In this document: positions 26,475 through 35,781 of the stretch, piece after piece
Numbering within the stretch: position 1 is the stretch's first letter
How the letters are laid out: every line of letters begins with the position of its first letter
Assembly: GCA_026982335.1 (NCBI GenBank)
Contig: JALSHH010000014.1
Coordinates: forward strand, 26,352 to 90,351
DNA length: 64,000 nt
Direction: 5' to 3'
Origin: Phycisphaerales bacterium
Lineage (GTDB): Bacteria > Planctomycetota > Phycisphaerae > Phycisphaerales > UBA1924
Notes under the pieces: model-generated
Seen by the model: the letters and a program-made list of their open reading frames with translations, nothing else
Database searches by the model: none
Told to the model about the DNA's origin: nothing
Made by a program: the position numbers and the translations under genes

Positions 26475-29167
26475 GGGCTCCTCCCTTCTAAGCGTACAAT
26501 CCAAAATTGGGCAATGCAGCGTTCAACCTGAGCGATCTGGTCGATCACGCTGCCCGATCGCCCAAGCCGATCTTCAAGCTCGGTGAGCAAATCATCCACA
26601 CGCAACGACGAGCCGGGGATATCTCGCTGAGTCAAAATCCCAAGGAGCTCGCAGACTCCTCGCTGATAAGCGAAGAACCCATCAATCGGGCGCTTGGCAC
26701 GCACAAGCCGTACATCCGTCGCTGATTGAATCTTCGCAAGATCATGCAATTCAATGCCCACACCGCCCGCCGTTACACTGGCATCGAGCATCATCTTCCG
26801 ATAGAGCCGGGCCGTGTGATCAACCGCGCCATCTGTGGGTTGGGTCAACGCCGATTGAGTAACAACTCGGCCTCCATACGCCAGATCAAGTTCATGCTCG
26901 AGCGCGGGCAAATCAGACTCAACACTGCGCGATAACGATCGCGTCAACCTGACCAACAATGCCTTGTGTGCAAAGAGGTACCACGATTCATCGGTGCGTG
27001 ATGGAAGCTTGTCCCCGACCACCGTCACGACAAGCTCCTCGAGCCGAGAACTGATCCGCTTATTGGCAACCACACGATCGAGCGCCAAGAGCACCGAAGG
27101 ATGATCTTGATATCGAATGATCTGGGTTCGTGCGCTGGCTCGGATTTTAGAATCGGCGTGAAGGGTTGCCAAAAACACCAACGCATGGGCCGAGTTGATC
27201 CCGGGCCCGTCGTCACTCACAAGCTGAGCAAACAGAGCGCTCAGCTCGCTGGCACTTTGGGCGTTGATTGCTTGCTGGGACCACTTTGAATCGCGTTGAC
27301 TCGCCGTCAACACAAACTGCTCTGGATCGGACGCCGATGCGATTTTTCCCTTGGCCCCATCAAGCATGTCGGCTGCGATCGCGTCTTGGCCTTGGGCAAA
27401 CTGCCAGGCAGCAGTGTTGAGTCGAGCGAGTTCGACGATCGCCCTGCTCGCTTGCTGCTGATCCATTTGTGTCGGCGTGATCGACACCCGCAAACGCATC
27501 TCATTGATGAGCCCAGAAAATTGATCCGTCCCCGGTTTGGATCCCGATTTCGCTCCCGAAACTGATCCTGTCCAAGCCGAGCGATAGGTCTCGGCAAGCT
27601 GTTGCCTCTGGGAGAAAGTCGCACTTGGATTGAGCACCATCTGGGCATTGACCTGCTGTGCCCCCGAGTGGGTGGCGATTGCTTCGGTGAGTACTGCGAG
27701 TCTGGGTGTGCTGACCGCAGGATCGGCAAACTGCCCAAGCAACCATGCTCGCGCAGGCGAATCTGCCCTCCAAGGCACGACGCTGACGAGCTCGATTGCG
27801 GACTGGATCCACGATGGATTCGAAGGCGCAGGATCACGCAGACGCGACGACATCGCTGAGAGCACAAGCCGAGTGCGTTGCGATTCATCCTCGAAAGTCG
27901 CTGCCCGAACACCTTGGATCCAATCCCTCCACCACGCCGGATCATCCGTCCGCGCATCGACCCCGATGATCTCCGAGACAGGCACAAGGGCTTGGAGAAT
28001 ACTCGATGTTTCTCTTGATTCACTCCCCGAGCAGCGTTTGCGAATCACGCCAAGCTGAGCCCGCGTCTGTGGACTCAAACCCGGCTCAGAGCGCACCACA
28101 TCGATCACCGCTGCCCGGATCATCGCTTGCGAAGGGCTTCTCTGGGTCCCATCACACCCCAGGATCGGCAACAGCGCTTTGAATAAAACCTCCGACCCTG
28201 ACATCCTGCGCACAAACTCGGCAATGTGCAACCCCGTGCGCTCGAGTGCCGGGGCGGGAAACACGCTCCACTCCACGACAAATTTTGAATACACCTGCCC
28301 AAAGCGTTCAACACTCGGCTCCATGTCCGACTGGGCCCTTCGGGCGAGCTGGTCAAACTCATGGGCAATTGCGGTATAGTGCGTCCGCTCCTTCCAATCA
28401 CCAGTCGGCACCGAGTGATTCCCTCCAACAGATGCCGCGGCCTGACCGCCTCCATCGGTACCGACCCGGACAGATGATGCGCCAGCTCTATCCATCGGAT
28501 CACCCCGTATCGGCAAAAACACCATGACAAGCACGACAACCGTCGCCAAAACAAGGAGGAGTCCATACGCTGCGAACCAATCAAACGATCGGGTCGGAGG
28601 CGGTCCAATCAGATACACCTGCTCATCAAACCTGGGTTTATCGACCTCCGGCGATGTCTTTGGTGACAACACAACCGAACCCGCAGACTCTTGCGGCATC
28701 TGCGGACTCAATGCCCCAATGAGTTCGAGAGCTCCAACCCGATTTACACGGGCAAAGTGCGCCAGTCGTTTGCGGGCAGTCGCGTTCCATCCCCCGCTCG
28801 CTGCGATAAGCAACTTGGCTTTCTGGATAAACCCGGGCGTCAGCCTCGATGTTTGCTGCGATGGTTTCCATGCTTTGGGCACCGCCACCGGCATCCCCGC
28901 AGGCCAACGACGCGCAAGTTCTGCCCGGAGTTTGGGATCGAGCAGCTGCGAAGCTGCAGCATGAACCGCAAGCCGAACCTCGCTCGCATCAGGTGTCGAT
29001 CGGTGCCGGTGCCGATCAATCTGGTACAGCCGACGATGGCACGCTCGGATGATCTGCTCATCCGAGATCATCTCGTGAGGCAATCCCAAAAGTGCAAAGG
29101 GACCGCCCGCCCCGGCATCCTCGCCAAGAAACTCAACGATCGGTGATCGAGTTGCCCGAGAAGCCAT
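26471..29167 (-). CDS. Large membrane protein with a degenerate DnaJ-like N-terminal domain
   Basis: An 898-residue protein. Residues ~22-92 resemble a J domain (PFALLGLPHEMISDEQIIRA, then LAVHAAASQLLDPKLRAELA), but the HPD triad needed to activate Hsp70 is absent; the loop reads DRHRHRSTPD. One membrane helix lies at ~199-219, so the J-like part is cytoplasmic and about 680 helical, alanine-rich residues are periplasmic. That outer region shows no catalytic motif. The start ATG overlaps the previous stop by one base and has a GGAGG site. It probably acts as a scaffold in the ExbBD complex described next; this is inference. Confidence 0.75.
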   Translation of the reverse strand: MASRATRSPIVEFLGEDAGAGGPFALLGLPHEMISDEQIIRACHRRLYQIDRHRHRSTPDASEVRLAVHAAASQLLDPKLRAELARRWPAGMPVAVPKAWKPSQQTSRLTPGFIQKAKLLIAASGGWNATARKRLAHFARVNRVGALELIGALSPQMPQESAGSVVLSPKTSPEVDKPRFDEQVYLIGPPPTRSFDWFAAYGLLLVLATVVVLVMVFLPIRGDPMDRAGASSVRVGTDGGGQAAASVGGNHSVPTGDWKERTHYTAIAHEFDQLARRAQSDMEPSVERFGQVYSKFVVEWSVFPAPALERTGLHIAEFVRRMSGSEVLFKALLPILGCDGTQRSPSQAMIRAAVIDVVRSEPGLSPQTRAQLGVIRKRCSGSESRETSSILQALVPVSEIIGVDARTDDPAWWRDWIQGVRAATFEDESQRTRLVLSAMSSRLRDPAPSNPSWIQSAIELVSVVPWRADSPARAWLLGQFADPAVSTPRLAVLTEAIATHSGAQQVNAQMVLNPSATFSQRQQLAETYRSAWTGSVSGAKSGSKPGTDQFSGLINEMRLRVSITPTQMDQQQASRAIVELARLNTAAWQFAQGQDAIAADMLDGAKGKIASASDPEQFVLTASQRDSKWSQQAINAQSASELSALFAQLVSDDGPGINSAHALVFLATLHADSKIRASARTQIIRYQDHPSVLLALDRVVANKRISSRLEELVVTVVGDKLPSRTDESWYLFAHKALLVRLTRSLSRSVESDLPALEHELDLAYGGRVVTQSALTQPTDGAVDHTARLYRKMMLDASVTAGGVGIELHDLAKIQSATDVRLVRAKRPIDGFFAYQRGVCELLGILTQRDIPGSSLRVDDLLTELEDRLGRSGSVIDQIAQVERCIAQFWIVRLEGRSP

Positions 29168-31791
29168 CAAGGAACACCTCCATCATCCGTGTCATCGCTC
29201 AACCCAGCCGGCACTTGATCCCCGAACAATTCCGCAATCTTCGCATTCCAAGGCGCAGGACCAAGATCAGGATGCAGCACACGATATTGGTCATAGGCTG
29301 CCAAGGCCCGCGAGAAATCAACACGCTTCATCACCCGCAACGATTCATACCGTGCCTCGTACCATCGATCATCCCCCGCCTGATACGCCGCCAAGAGCAT
29401 CAACCATGCTTCGAGCGCATGGGTATCATCCTTCACCTGCCCGGCAAGCTCGGCCGTTCGACGAAGCCCGGGCTCGGAAGGTTGCCCGCGATCAAGCACC
29501 AAAAGCGAAACACGCAATGCCAGATCACGCGCCTCAATATCGTTTCGAATTTGCCAAAAATACGCCGACGCCTCGGCGATCACCTCAGCAATGCCTGAAA
29601 CCTGCAAACCCAGAGACTCAGGATACGCCGGCGTCTGGTCGGCAAGTAAGACGGTTCCCAGATCAACCAATCGCCTCGCAACCTGCTCGCTTTGGCCTGC
29701 TCGCCAAAGTTCAAGAGCATCGTTGAAGATCAAGATACGCGCGCTCTGTGCCTTGCCCGAATCGAGCGATGCAAGTTCCGCGAGCAAATCCATCGCATCG
29801 CGAAATCGTCGATCCAGCACCGCCAGCTCGACCTGCCGATACACCAATTCCGATCGGTAAACGCCCAGTGAAGCATCGAAGCCCATCAGCCTTATCCCAC
29901 GCTCGATAAGCTCATCGGCGAACTCAATATCAGCAGGTGATGTCCGCAGCGCCAAATCGAGGCCAATACGAATCATCCCCACCCGAATCCGAGCTTCGTC
30001 AAGATCATCCACCTCATTTGGCTGCGTCTGTCCGATCCACCGGAGCATATCGAGCGCCTCGTCGAGGAGCACTGGGTCAGCGAACCCAAGCGAACGGAGG
30101 CGTTGGTACTGAAGTTGAACAAGCGTTCGCCGAGCGGGGAGCACGATCGGATCCTCATCATCAATCGATAAAAGTGTGTCGATCGCCACCCGCGGGTCGA
30201 TCGTCCCCTGCATCGCATACCGGAGAATGAGCTGGGCCGAGCGAGCAGTCGATGGATAGGCAACAATATACTCGCGCACCGCTTCATCGAGCTCATCGGA
30301 TGTGGCACGCCCGGCATTGATATTGATCGAATCCATCGCAGCGATTCGCATCCACCGTGCCTCTTCGATCACGCGCTCATTGACCGACTCCTCGATAAGC
30401 CGATCGCACACCCTGATCGCTTCAGCCGCCCGTCGGTTTCGGATCTCCGCATACGCAAGCTTGAGCGCACAATCATCACGCTCATCGGGAAACCGATCCG
30501 CATCGGGTGCTTTGAGGGCTTGAGCAAAGAGCGACGCGACCGAAGCATACATCCCATCCCCTGCCGACTGATCGGCCTCATTGAGCGCACTAAGCGCACG
30601 GGCGTAATTGGCGATAAAACCTTGGGTAACCATGGGCAACGAACCAAACCGCCGATACAAATCGAGCACATGCCCGATTTCATCTTGACTGATCAACTGC
30701 TCGATCGCATACCGAGCAACCTTCGTCGCTTCGCCGATCCCCCCTTGTCCGGTGCGCGTTGATCCCATCGCTTCGAGCGATTGCAGCCCAAGAAACCGAG
30801 CATCGGCCACCTTCATCTGATAGCCCTTGCCCCGCTGTTTATCGAGAAACAAGGCAAACCGATACGCATCGACCCAATCCCGATCCACCGCCATGATTTG
30901 CAAAAGTCGATCTTGGGCCGACTCTTTAACATCGAAATCGACATACGCTGAATCTGCAACAAACTTCGCCCACGCACGCCCCGCCAAGGCATCTCCCGAC
31001 TGGGTATACGCCAACGCCACACCGATCGCTGCCCGTGCAACATGTTCAAACTCAAGTGTCGTCTCATTGAACACCGAAAACCGAGGCAAATCACCCTCGC
31101 CTCCAAGCAACCAACCAAACGAAGAAAATACATCCGATGGGACATGTTGATCCTCAAGCACCGCCAACGAATACCCCGTCCACGCATGGTAATAATGCCC
31201 CAGCGATCGGAACCGACGCAGCTTTGCAAGCTCCTCTCTGCTCTGCTGGGTACTCACTTTCTGCGAACGCGCTCGCAATCGCTCACGCTGGGCAACCTCA
31301 GGATCAAGCTTGGAAACAAGAATCTTGAGTTCCCGATTAATTTCGATGAGTTGCTCGATCGCATCGGCGCGTTGCGCCGAATCAAGCAGCTCCAACCGGG
31401 CAAGCTCAACGCTGGACTCCACACCAAGGTACCCTTCGATCGCCAGTTCAAGTCTCAACTCATACATCGGCGCCGAAGCCATTCGGGCAATTAATGACCG
31501 CGCCCGATTGAGCACAATCTGCCGATATGGGACATCATGATCAAACGCGCGAAGTTGGTCAAGATACAAATCTGAAAGCTCCTCGATAAGCTCGGATCGC
31601 TCGGCATCATCTTTCGATGCTCGAATCCGGTCCTCAAGCTGCACCTCGAGCAGCGAAATCATGTTGTGCGCCTTGAGATACGAAGCAACCACCTCGTCAC
31701 CCGGCGATACCAACGCACCGGCAGCGCTCATGCCCAAACACATGACCAACCCAATTTGAATGATCCACTTAGGTACCATCGGAAGGGACAT
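29167..31791 (-). CDS. Large exported helical-repeat protein of the ExbBD operon
   Basis: An 874-residue protein with a signal peptide (residues ~8-26, ending SAAGA) and no further membrane segment. The mature protein is almost wholly alpha-helical with TPR-like periodicity, for example RAAIGVALAYTQSGDALAGRA, YARALSALNEADQSAGDG and VCDRLIEESVNERVIEEARW. It should be a long solenoid in the periplasm, suited to binding partner proteins. It overlaps the ExbD gene upstream by 23 bases and the J-like gene downstream by one base. No enzymatic motif is seen and the exact family is unknown to me. Confidence 0.78.
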   Translation of the reverse strand: MSLPMVPKWIIQIGLVMCLGMSAAGALVSPGDEVVASYLKAHNMISLLEVQLEDRIRASKDDAERSELIEELSDLYLDQLRAFDHDVPYRQIVLNRARSLIARMASAPMYELRLELAIEGYLGVESSVELARLELLDSAQRADAIEQLIEINRELKILVSKLDPEVAQRERLRARSQKVSTQQSREELAKLRRFRSLGHYYHAWTGYSLAVLEDQHVPSDVFSSFGWLLGGEGDLPRFSVFNETTLEFEHVARAAIGVALAYTQSGDALAGRAWAKFVADSAYVDFDVKESAQDRLLQIMAVDRDWVDAYRFALFLDKQRGKGYQMKVADARFLGLQSLEAMGSTRTGQGGIGEATKVARYAIEQLISQDEIGHVLDLYRRFGSLPMVTQGFIANYARALSALNEADQSAGDGMYASVASLFAQALKAPDADRFPDERDDCALKLAYAEIRNRRAAEAIRVCDRLIEESVNERVIEEARWMRIAAMDSININAGRATSDELDEAVREYIVAYPSTARSAQLILRYAMQGTIDPRVAIDTLLSIDDEDPIVLPARRTLVQLQYQRLRSLGFADPVLLDEALDMLRWIGQTQPNEVDDLDEARIRVGMIRIGLDLALRTSPADIEFADELIERGIRLMGFDASLGVYRSELVYRQVELAVLDRRFRDAMDLLAELASLDSGKAQSARILIFNDALELWRAGQSEQVARRLVDLGTVLLADQTPAYPESLGLQVSGIAEVIAEASAYFWQIRNDIEARDLALRVSLLVLDRGQPSEPGLRRTAELAGQVKDDTHALEAWLMLLAAYQAGDDRWYEARYESLRVMKRVDFSRALAAYDQYRVLHPDLGPAPWNAKIAELFGDQVPAGLSDDTDDGGVP

Positions 31792-32197
31792 AGCTCCGTT
31801 TCACAAACCCTGCATTGCGCGCCGCCTGAAGGGCTGCTGCGATTGCCGAGATTGGCACATCAGGATCAGACTTGATCGCCACACCGGGTTCCTTGGGCAG
31901 GTTCATAAGCAGCGCCTCGAGCGATCGAGCATCGCTGACAACCACATCACCGATCACAAAGACCGCTCCTTCATCTTGCACCCGAATATACACAATCTGA
32001 GGCTGAAGATCGCTCGATCGAACACCACCCCCTTCGGTCTGCAAAGTCGCGGGGAGTTTGCGCTCATCTTGCGCAAAGTTCGCGGTCACCAAAAAAAAGA
32101 TCAGCAACAAAAACACCACATCAATCATGGAGGTCAACGGCAGTGCCCCAAGCCGAGCCGATCGATGCCGTGATTTCAAAACACGCGCCCGAGTCAT
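31769..32197 (-). CDS. ExbD/TolR-family protein (second copy)
   Basis: A 142-residue protein with the ExbD pattern: a basic N-terminus, then LTSMIDVVFLLLIFFLVTANF, where the aspartate in the membrane helix is the conserved proton-carrying residue, followed by a periplasmic domain (VYIRVQDEGAVFVIGDVVV). The start ATG at 32197 forms an ATGA overlap with the stop of the first exbD; the frame extends 12 codons further upstream. With ExbB it should make a proton-driven motor. Confidence 0.93.
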   Translation of the reverse strand: MTRARVLKSRHRSARLGALPLTSMIDVVFLLLIFFLVTANFAQDERKLPATLQTEGGGVRSSDLQPQIVYIRVQDEGAVFVIGDVVVSDARSLEALLMNLPKEPGVAIKSDPDVPISAIAAALQAARNAGFVKRSYVPSDGT

Positions 32198-32622
32198 GAT
32201 CCCCCCCTCGGATTCACCGTTGCGAGCTTCCATCGTTGCACCCCGGTGTTCGACAGCCGAAGCAAGAGTCGATCGAGATAAACTGCCGAGGCATGACGAT
32301 CCGGGCGGATGAGCACATCAAAGGGGTCCGAAGCATCCTGCCCAAGCACCCCCGCACGCACTAGGCGTTCGATCTCAATCAAACTCGCCTGAGCTGATTC
32401 AACCAGGTAAGTCCCGTCATTGGTCAGATCAATAATCATCGCAGGCTCACGGCGCACCTTGGTTTCATCTCCTGGCTGATGGGGCAGGTCTATCTCTGTC
32501 CGGCGAAGCTCGCCAAACTGCGAAGTAAACATAAAGAAAATAATCAGCTGAAAAACCACATCGATCATCGAAGTGAGATCAACTGAAATCATGTGCCGAG
32601 ATTGATTCCCCCGTCTGCTCAC
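32194..32622 (-). CDS. ExbD/TolR-family protein (first copy)
   Basis: A 142-residue protein with a single N-terminal membrane helix in VDLTSMIDVVFQLIIFFMFTSQF, carrying the conserved aspartate, and a periplasmic domain with the segment EPAMIIDLTNDGTYLVE. The start is a GTG overlapping the exbB stop (GTGA). It is clearly different in sequence from the second ExbD, so the two could form a heteromeric unit. A pair of ExbD genes next to one ExbB is common in planctomycetes. Confidence 0.93.
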   Translation of the reverse strand: MSRRGNQSRHMISVDLTSMIDVVFQLIIFFMFTSQFGELRRTEIDLPHQPGDETKVRREPAMIIDLTNDGTYLVESAQASLIEIERLVRAGVLGQDASDPFDVLIRPDRHASAVYLDRLLLRLSNTGVQRWKLATVNPRGGS

Positions 32623-33419
32623 CCCTTGGACACTCCTTGCGATGGGCCTTTTGTAAACTTTGATGACTCGGCAGATACGCCCTGGGTCGATTCGAGCGGC
32701 GCAATCATCTCGTCGATCACCTCATTGATCTCGGTGGTCAGGTGGTCGATGCGATTGCGCAAATAGGTATACATCGCAGTCGAAGGAATCGCAACCACCA
32801 ACCCAAGCACCGTGGTAATCAGCGCCTGTGAAATACTCCCCGCCAACGCATCAGGACGCGCAGGCCCATCGGAAAGCGTGATCGTATCAAATGCGCCAAC
32901 CATCCCCACCACTGTGCCCAAAAGCCCGAGCATCGGCGCAACCGATGCAATGAGCCCGATCCCATCGGTCAGCCGATAGAGCCGATCAACCTCCAGTTGA
33001 CCGATCTCATCGACCGATGAACGCAGCTCGAGCATCCCAAATGCCGATCGTGAAGCGCGCACCAACCCGCTCCCAACCACCCGCGAAAGATAACTCGTCG
33101 AGGCTTCATCCTCGCACCGCTTGATCGAACGATCAATATCTCCATCGGCCAGCAGCGCCCGCAAATCATCAATAAGCTCGGGAGGCGCCAAGCGCTCACG
33201 CCGAATGCGAAAGAGCTGGGCCCCGATCATTCCAATGGCAACAAGCGAAATCAGGATAATAATCATCCCAATCGAGCCGCCCTTGGCGATGTATTCGAGC
33301 AACGAACGGTGGACCTCGCCCGATTCCTGCGCCAAAGTCAGTGAGGTGGGTGCTGACAAAAAAGCAGGCGAAAAAACAGGCGAAAGAAGATGGATATTCA
33401 AAATCTCATTCATGAGCAT
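32619..33419 (-). CDS. ExbB/TolQ/MotA-family proton-channel protein
   Basis: A 266-residue membrane protein with three expected helices: residues ~47-66 (IGMIIILISLVAIGMIGAQL), then two at the C-terminal half in LIASVAPMLGLLGTVVGMVGAF and ALITTVLGLVVAIPSTAMYTYL, which is the typical TolQ/ExbB channel pattern. Before the first helix an extra hydrophobic N-terminal segment may be a signal peptide. The start at 33419 has an AAGGAG site; the next ATG (33413) is an alternative. It overlaps the upstream gene by 14 bases. It drives the complex by the proton gradient; there is no TonB or Pal gene nearby. Confidence 0.92.
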   Translation of the reverse strand: MLMNEILNIHLLSPVFSPAFLSAPTSLTLAQESGEVHRSLLEYIAKGGSIGMIIILISLVAIGMIGAQLFRIRRERLAPPELIDDLRALLADGDIDRSIKRCEDEASTSYLSRVVGSGLVRASRSAFGMLELRSSVDEIGQLEVDRLYRLTDGIGLIASVAPMLGLLGTVVGMVGAFDTITLSDGPARPDALAGSISQALITTVLGLVVAIPSTAMYTYLRNRIDHLTTEINEVIDEMIAPLESTQGVSAESSKFTKGPSQGVSKG

Positions 33420-34542
33420 CGTGCTCCTTTGAAAGTATACTTTGGGTGAGTCCACCCGTTGATACGCTGCGAGCTTCGAGCATCAGCTCGGCCCCCCACT
33501 GCGCCCGATCCGTGCGCACAAAGTATTCATTGGCAATCTGCGATGCCAAATCAGAAAGTGGATGGCTCAAATGATCGAGACGCACCACAACATGAATCAA
33601 TTCGATCACGCCCCGCTCGTTTGATTCGACATCCCCTTCACCCATCAGCGACACCCCAATCGCCAGACGGGCCCAGAGTTCGACCCATGTGTCTCGATCC
33701 GTTCGGATTCGACGCCTAAGCGCAGCCCGCGACGCCAATCGCTTCTGGGAATCGGGATGCGCCTGCGCAATGACCATCTCCTCGATCAGCCTCATCCCCG
33801 AATCGCGCCCTTCGCGTCCGCGCACCAACTCGGTGAGTTCATCGAGCACCATCTGAGCTTCGGGCGTATGATGCACCGAACGATCCAACGCGAGCTGATA
33901 ATACCCAAAGATCGCACGCTGACGGTCCGTAATGCGGTCGACTCCGGGAAGCTTGCCGAGTCTCTCGACACGATCATCGCTTCCAAACACCGGAGGCAAT
34001 CCCACAAAAACACCAAATGCTTCATCGTATTCATCAACCAATCGCAGCCCAGAGAACCGGTCCACCGTCGTCGCCCTCAACCAACTGAGCATCGGCAACA
34101 CCGCGTCGACACGATCGCCGCGATCCAATCGGCACCGAACCAAACCAAGGCTCACATCCGCCGATTGTGGCCCAACCCGCCAGAGATACTGCCCGCTCAA
34201 CTCGTTATAGATAGATTCGGCACTGAAAAAGTCGCCACGAACAAGCCGAGTATGCGCCCGCCAAGCATCCTCGGCAGTCTGCCGATACGCTCGATACTCA
34301 CCCGTCTCCGGCGTCAGTGCACGCACATCATACCAAGGTACGCTGATTGGAATCACCTGCCCATCGACCCGGATTTCAATCCCCTGCCTGTCAATCGCAT
34401 CCACCACCCCGGCCACAGGCTCATCGACGGACCACCGCACCAGCGTCGAGCGCTTGGATTCGAGTTTGGGGTCGGGCGCGGGCTCAGCCGCAATCCCAAC
34501 GATCATCCCCAAACTAAGGATCGCAACATACAATACCATCAC
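33406..34542 (-). CDS. Exported protein of unknown function in the ExbBD operon
   Basis: A 378-residue protein with a signal peptide (VAILSLGMIVGIAAEPAPDP). After it comes a beta-rich segment (residues ~35-75: VRWSVDEPVAGVVDAIDRQGIEIRVDG style) that resembles a small SH3-like or LSM-type domain, then a long alpha-helical part with TPR-like stretches. The start is the GTG at 34542 with AAGGAGG upstream, or the overlapping ATG at 34539, which follows the vWA stop. It is between the vWA gene and exbB, which suggests it works with both. Family not recognised. Confidence 0.75.
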   Translation of the reverse strand: MMVLYVAILSLGMIVGIAAEPAPDPKLESKRSTLVRWSVDEPVAGVVDAIDRQGIEIRVDGQVIPISVPWYDVRALTPETGEYRAYRQTAEDAWRAHTRLVRGDFFSAESIYNELSGQYLWRVGPQSADVSLGLVRCRLDRGDRVDAVLPMLSWLRATTVDRFSGLRLVDEYDEAFGVFVGLPPVFGSDDRVERLGKLPGVDRITDRQRAIFGYYQLALDRSVHHTPEAQMVLDELTELVRGREGRDSGMRLIEEMVIAQAHPDSQKRLASRAALRRRIRTDRDTWVELWARLAIGVSLMGEGDVESNERGVIELIHVVVRLDHLSHPLSDLASQIANEYFVRTDRAQWGAELMLEARSVSTGGLTQSILSKEHDAHE

Positions 34543-35558
34543 GGCCTGCCCTCCTTGACATGCGTGAACTTCCCGCCCGAACGCTTGGCAATATTGCGAA
34601 GCATATTCTCCGCTGCCTTGGCATCGTGCGCATTGCCAAGCTCACCAAAGAGAATGCAATGGATCGGAATCCGTTCTCGCCGATTCATCTGCCGAATCAA
34701 TGCGGGCACATCCGTCTCCACCAACCCGTCAGTCATAAAATAAATCGCGTCAGGCTCAGGGTCGAGCGCAAAGACTTGGCTAAAAGCGGGCATCGGTTTG
34801 GTTCCCCCCGATGGAGAGATTCCAAAGAGCCCCGTCCCCGCCAACTGCTTGTTCTTTGAGTCTGCCCGGATCCACGCCGTATTGCCAAAGAGCAGAATCG
34901 GGTTGCTCGAATAGAGTACCACAAAAAAATCCGCATTCGTGTCGAGCCCTGTGATGGATCGCAAGAGTTCCCCGCGGGTCAGCTCCCATCGGGTCTGCTG
35001 GCCACCACCCGAGAGCGCATTCATCGACCCCGACACATCAACGATGTAGGCAAACCGCCGACCTTGAGCTTCGAGCCCAAAGAAGCTCGCCCCATCGCCA
35101 GTTCCTGCACCCGCGCTACCTGTGGTCGCATCAATACTCGTCAACGACCCGCCACCGGGGTTCAGACTCGGCGCTATCGAATCGGCAAGCTCATTGACCG
35201 ATTCCTCCGAACCTGCGTCAGCGATCAGGTCAATCGCAACAACCATCTCGCTGGGCGTTACCGCAACCTCAAAGCTCTCGAACTCGATCCTCGGCGACGA
35301 CATCTGGGCAAGATCCGCCGAGGTCATCACCGCAAAATCAACATCATCGCCATCCCCTCCCCCCGTATCGGCGAACCCGAAATCAACCGTAATCAATGCC
35401 GCGAGGAGCAAAATCACCAAATGCACCAGCACCGAGAGTCCCACCCCCATAATGGTTGCCCGCTCGATGAGCCTTCGACGGGCAGATTTGCCCCCCATTC
35501 TACCTCCGGGGGTCTCACCGGCACCGACTGTATCCGAAATGACTTGTTGATGGTTCAA
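34539..35558 (-). CDS. Membrane-anchored von Willebrand factor A (vWA) domain protein
   Basis: A 339-residue protein and first gene of the operon. One membrane helix lies at residues ~36-58 after a basic cytoplasmic segment (GGKSARRRLIERAT). A low-complexity linker rich in Gly, Asp and Ser leads to a vWA domain starting near residue 165. The metal-ion-dependent adhesion site is YIVDVSGSM, with D174-S176-S178, followed by the Gly-rich SPSGGTKP and YFMTDGLVETD segments, so the site is intact. The domain is most likely in the periplasm. With the other genes it suggests a proton-powered binding or remodelling complex. The start ATG faces the divergent pyrH gene 223 bp away. Confidence 0.88.
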   Translation of the reverse strand: MNHQQVISDTVGAGETPGGRMGGKSARRRLIERATIMGVGLSVLVHLVILLLAALITVDFGFADTGGGDGDDVDFAVMTSADLAQMSSPRIEFESFEVAVTPSEMVVAIDLIADAGSEESVNELADSIAPSLNPGGGSLTSIDATTGSAGAGTGDGASFFGLEAQGRRFAYIVDVSGSMNALSGGGQQTRWELTRGELLRSITGLDTNADFFVVLYSSNPILLFGNTAWIRADSKNKQLAGTGLFGISPSGGTKPMPAFSQVFALDPEPDAIYFMTDGLVETDVPALIRQMNRRERIPIHCILFGELGNAHDAKAAENMLRNIAKRSGGKFTHVKEGRP

Positions 35559-35781
35559 GTGGCTCGCTGTCCCTTGCGTCCTTGCGTTACTTGTGAGTAG
35601 TTTCCCGCAAACCTATCCCTCTATCGGAGATCGGCCTAGGTTGGGGCATCATCCTGACGCGCCCAATGCTCGGTTCGTGTAGGGTACCACATCGGTTCGG
35701 TCGGGTTCTATCATTGAGATGTGTTTTGCACCTGCCAAGGGCTATTGTGCATCGGCGACACATTCAACCTCTGGAGATACC

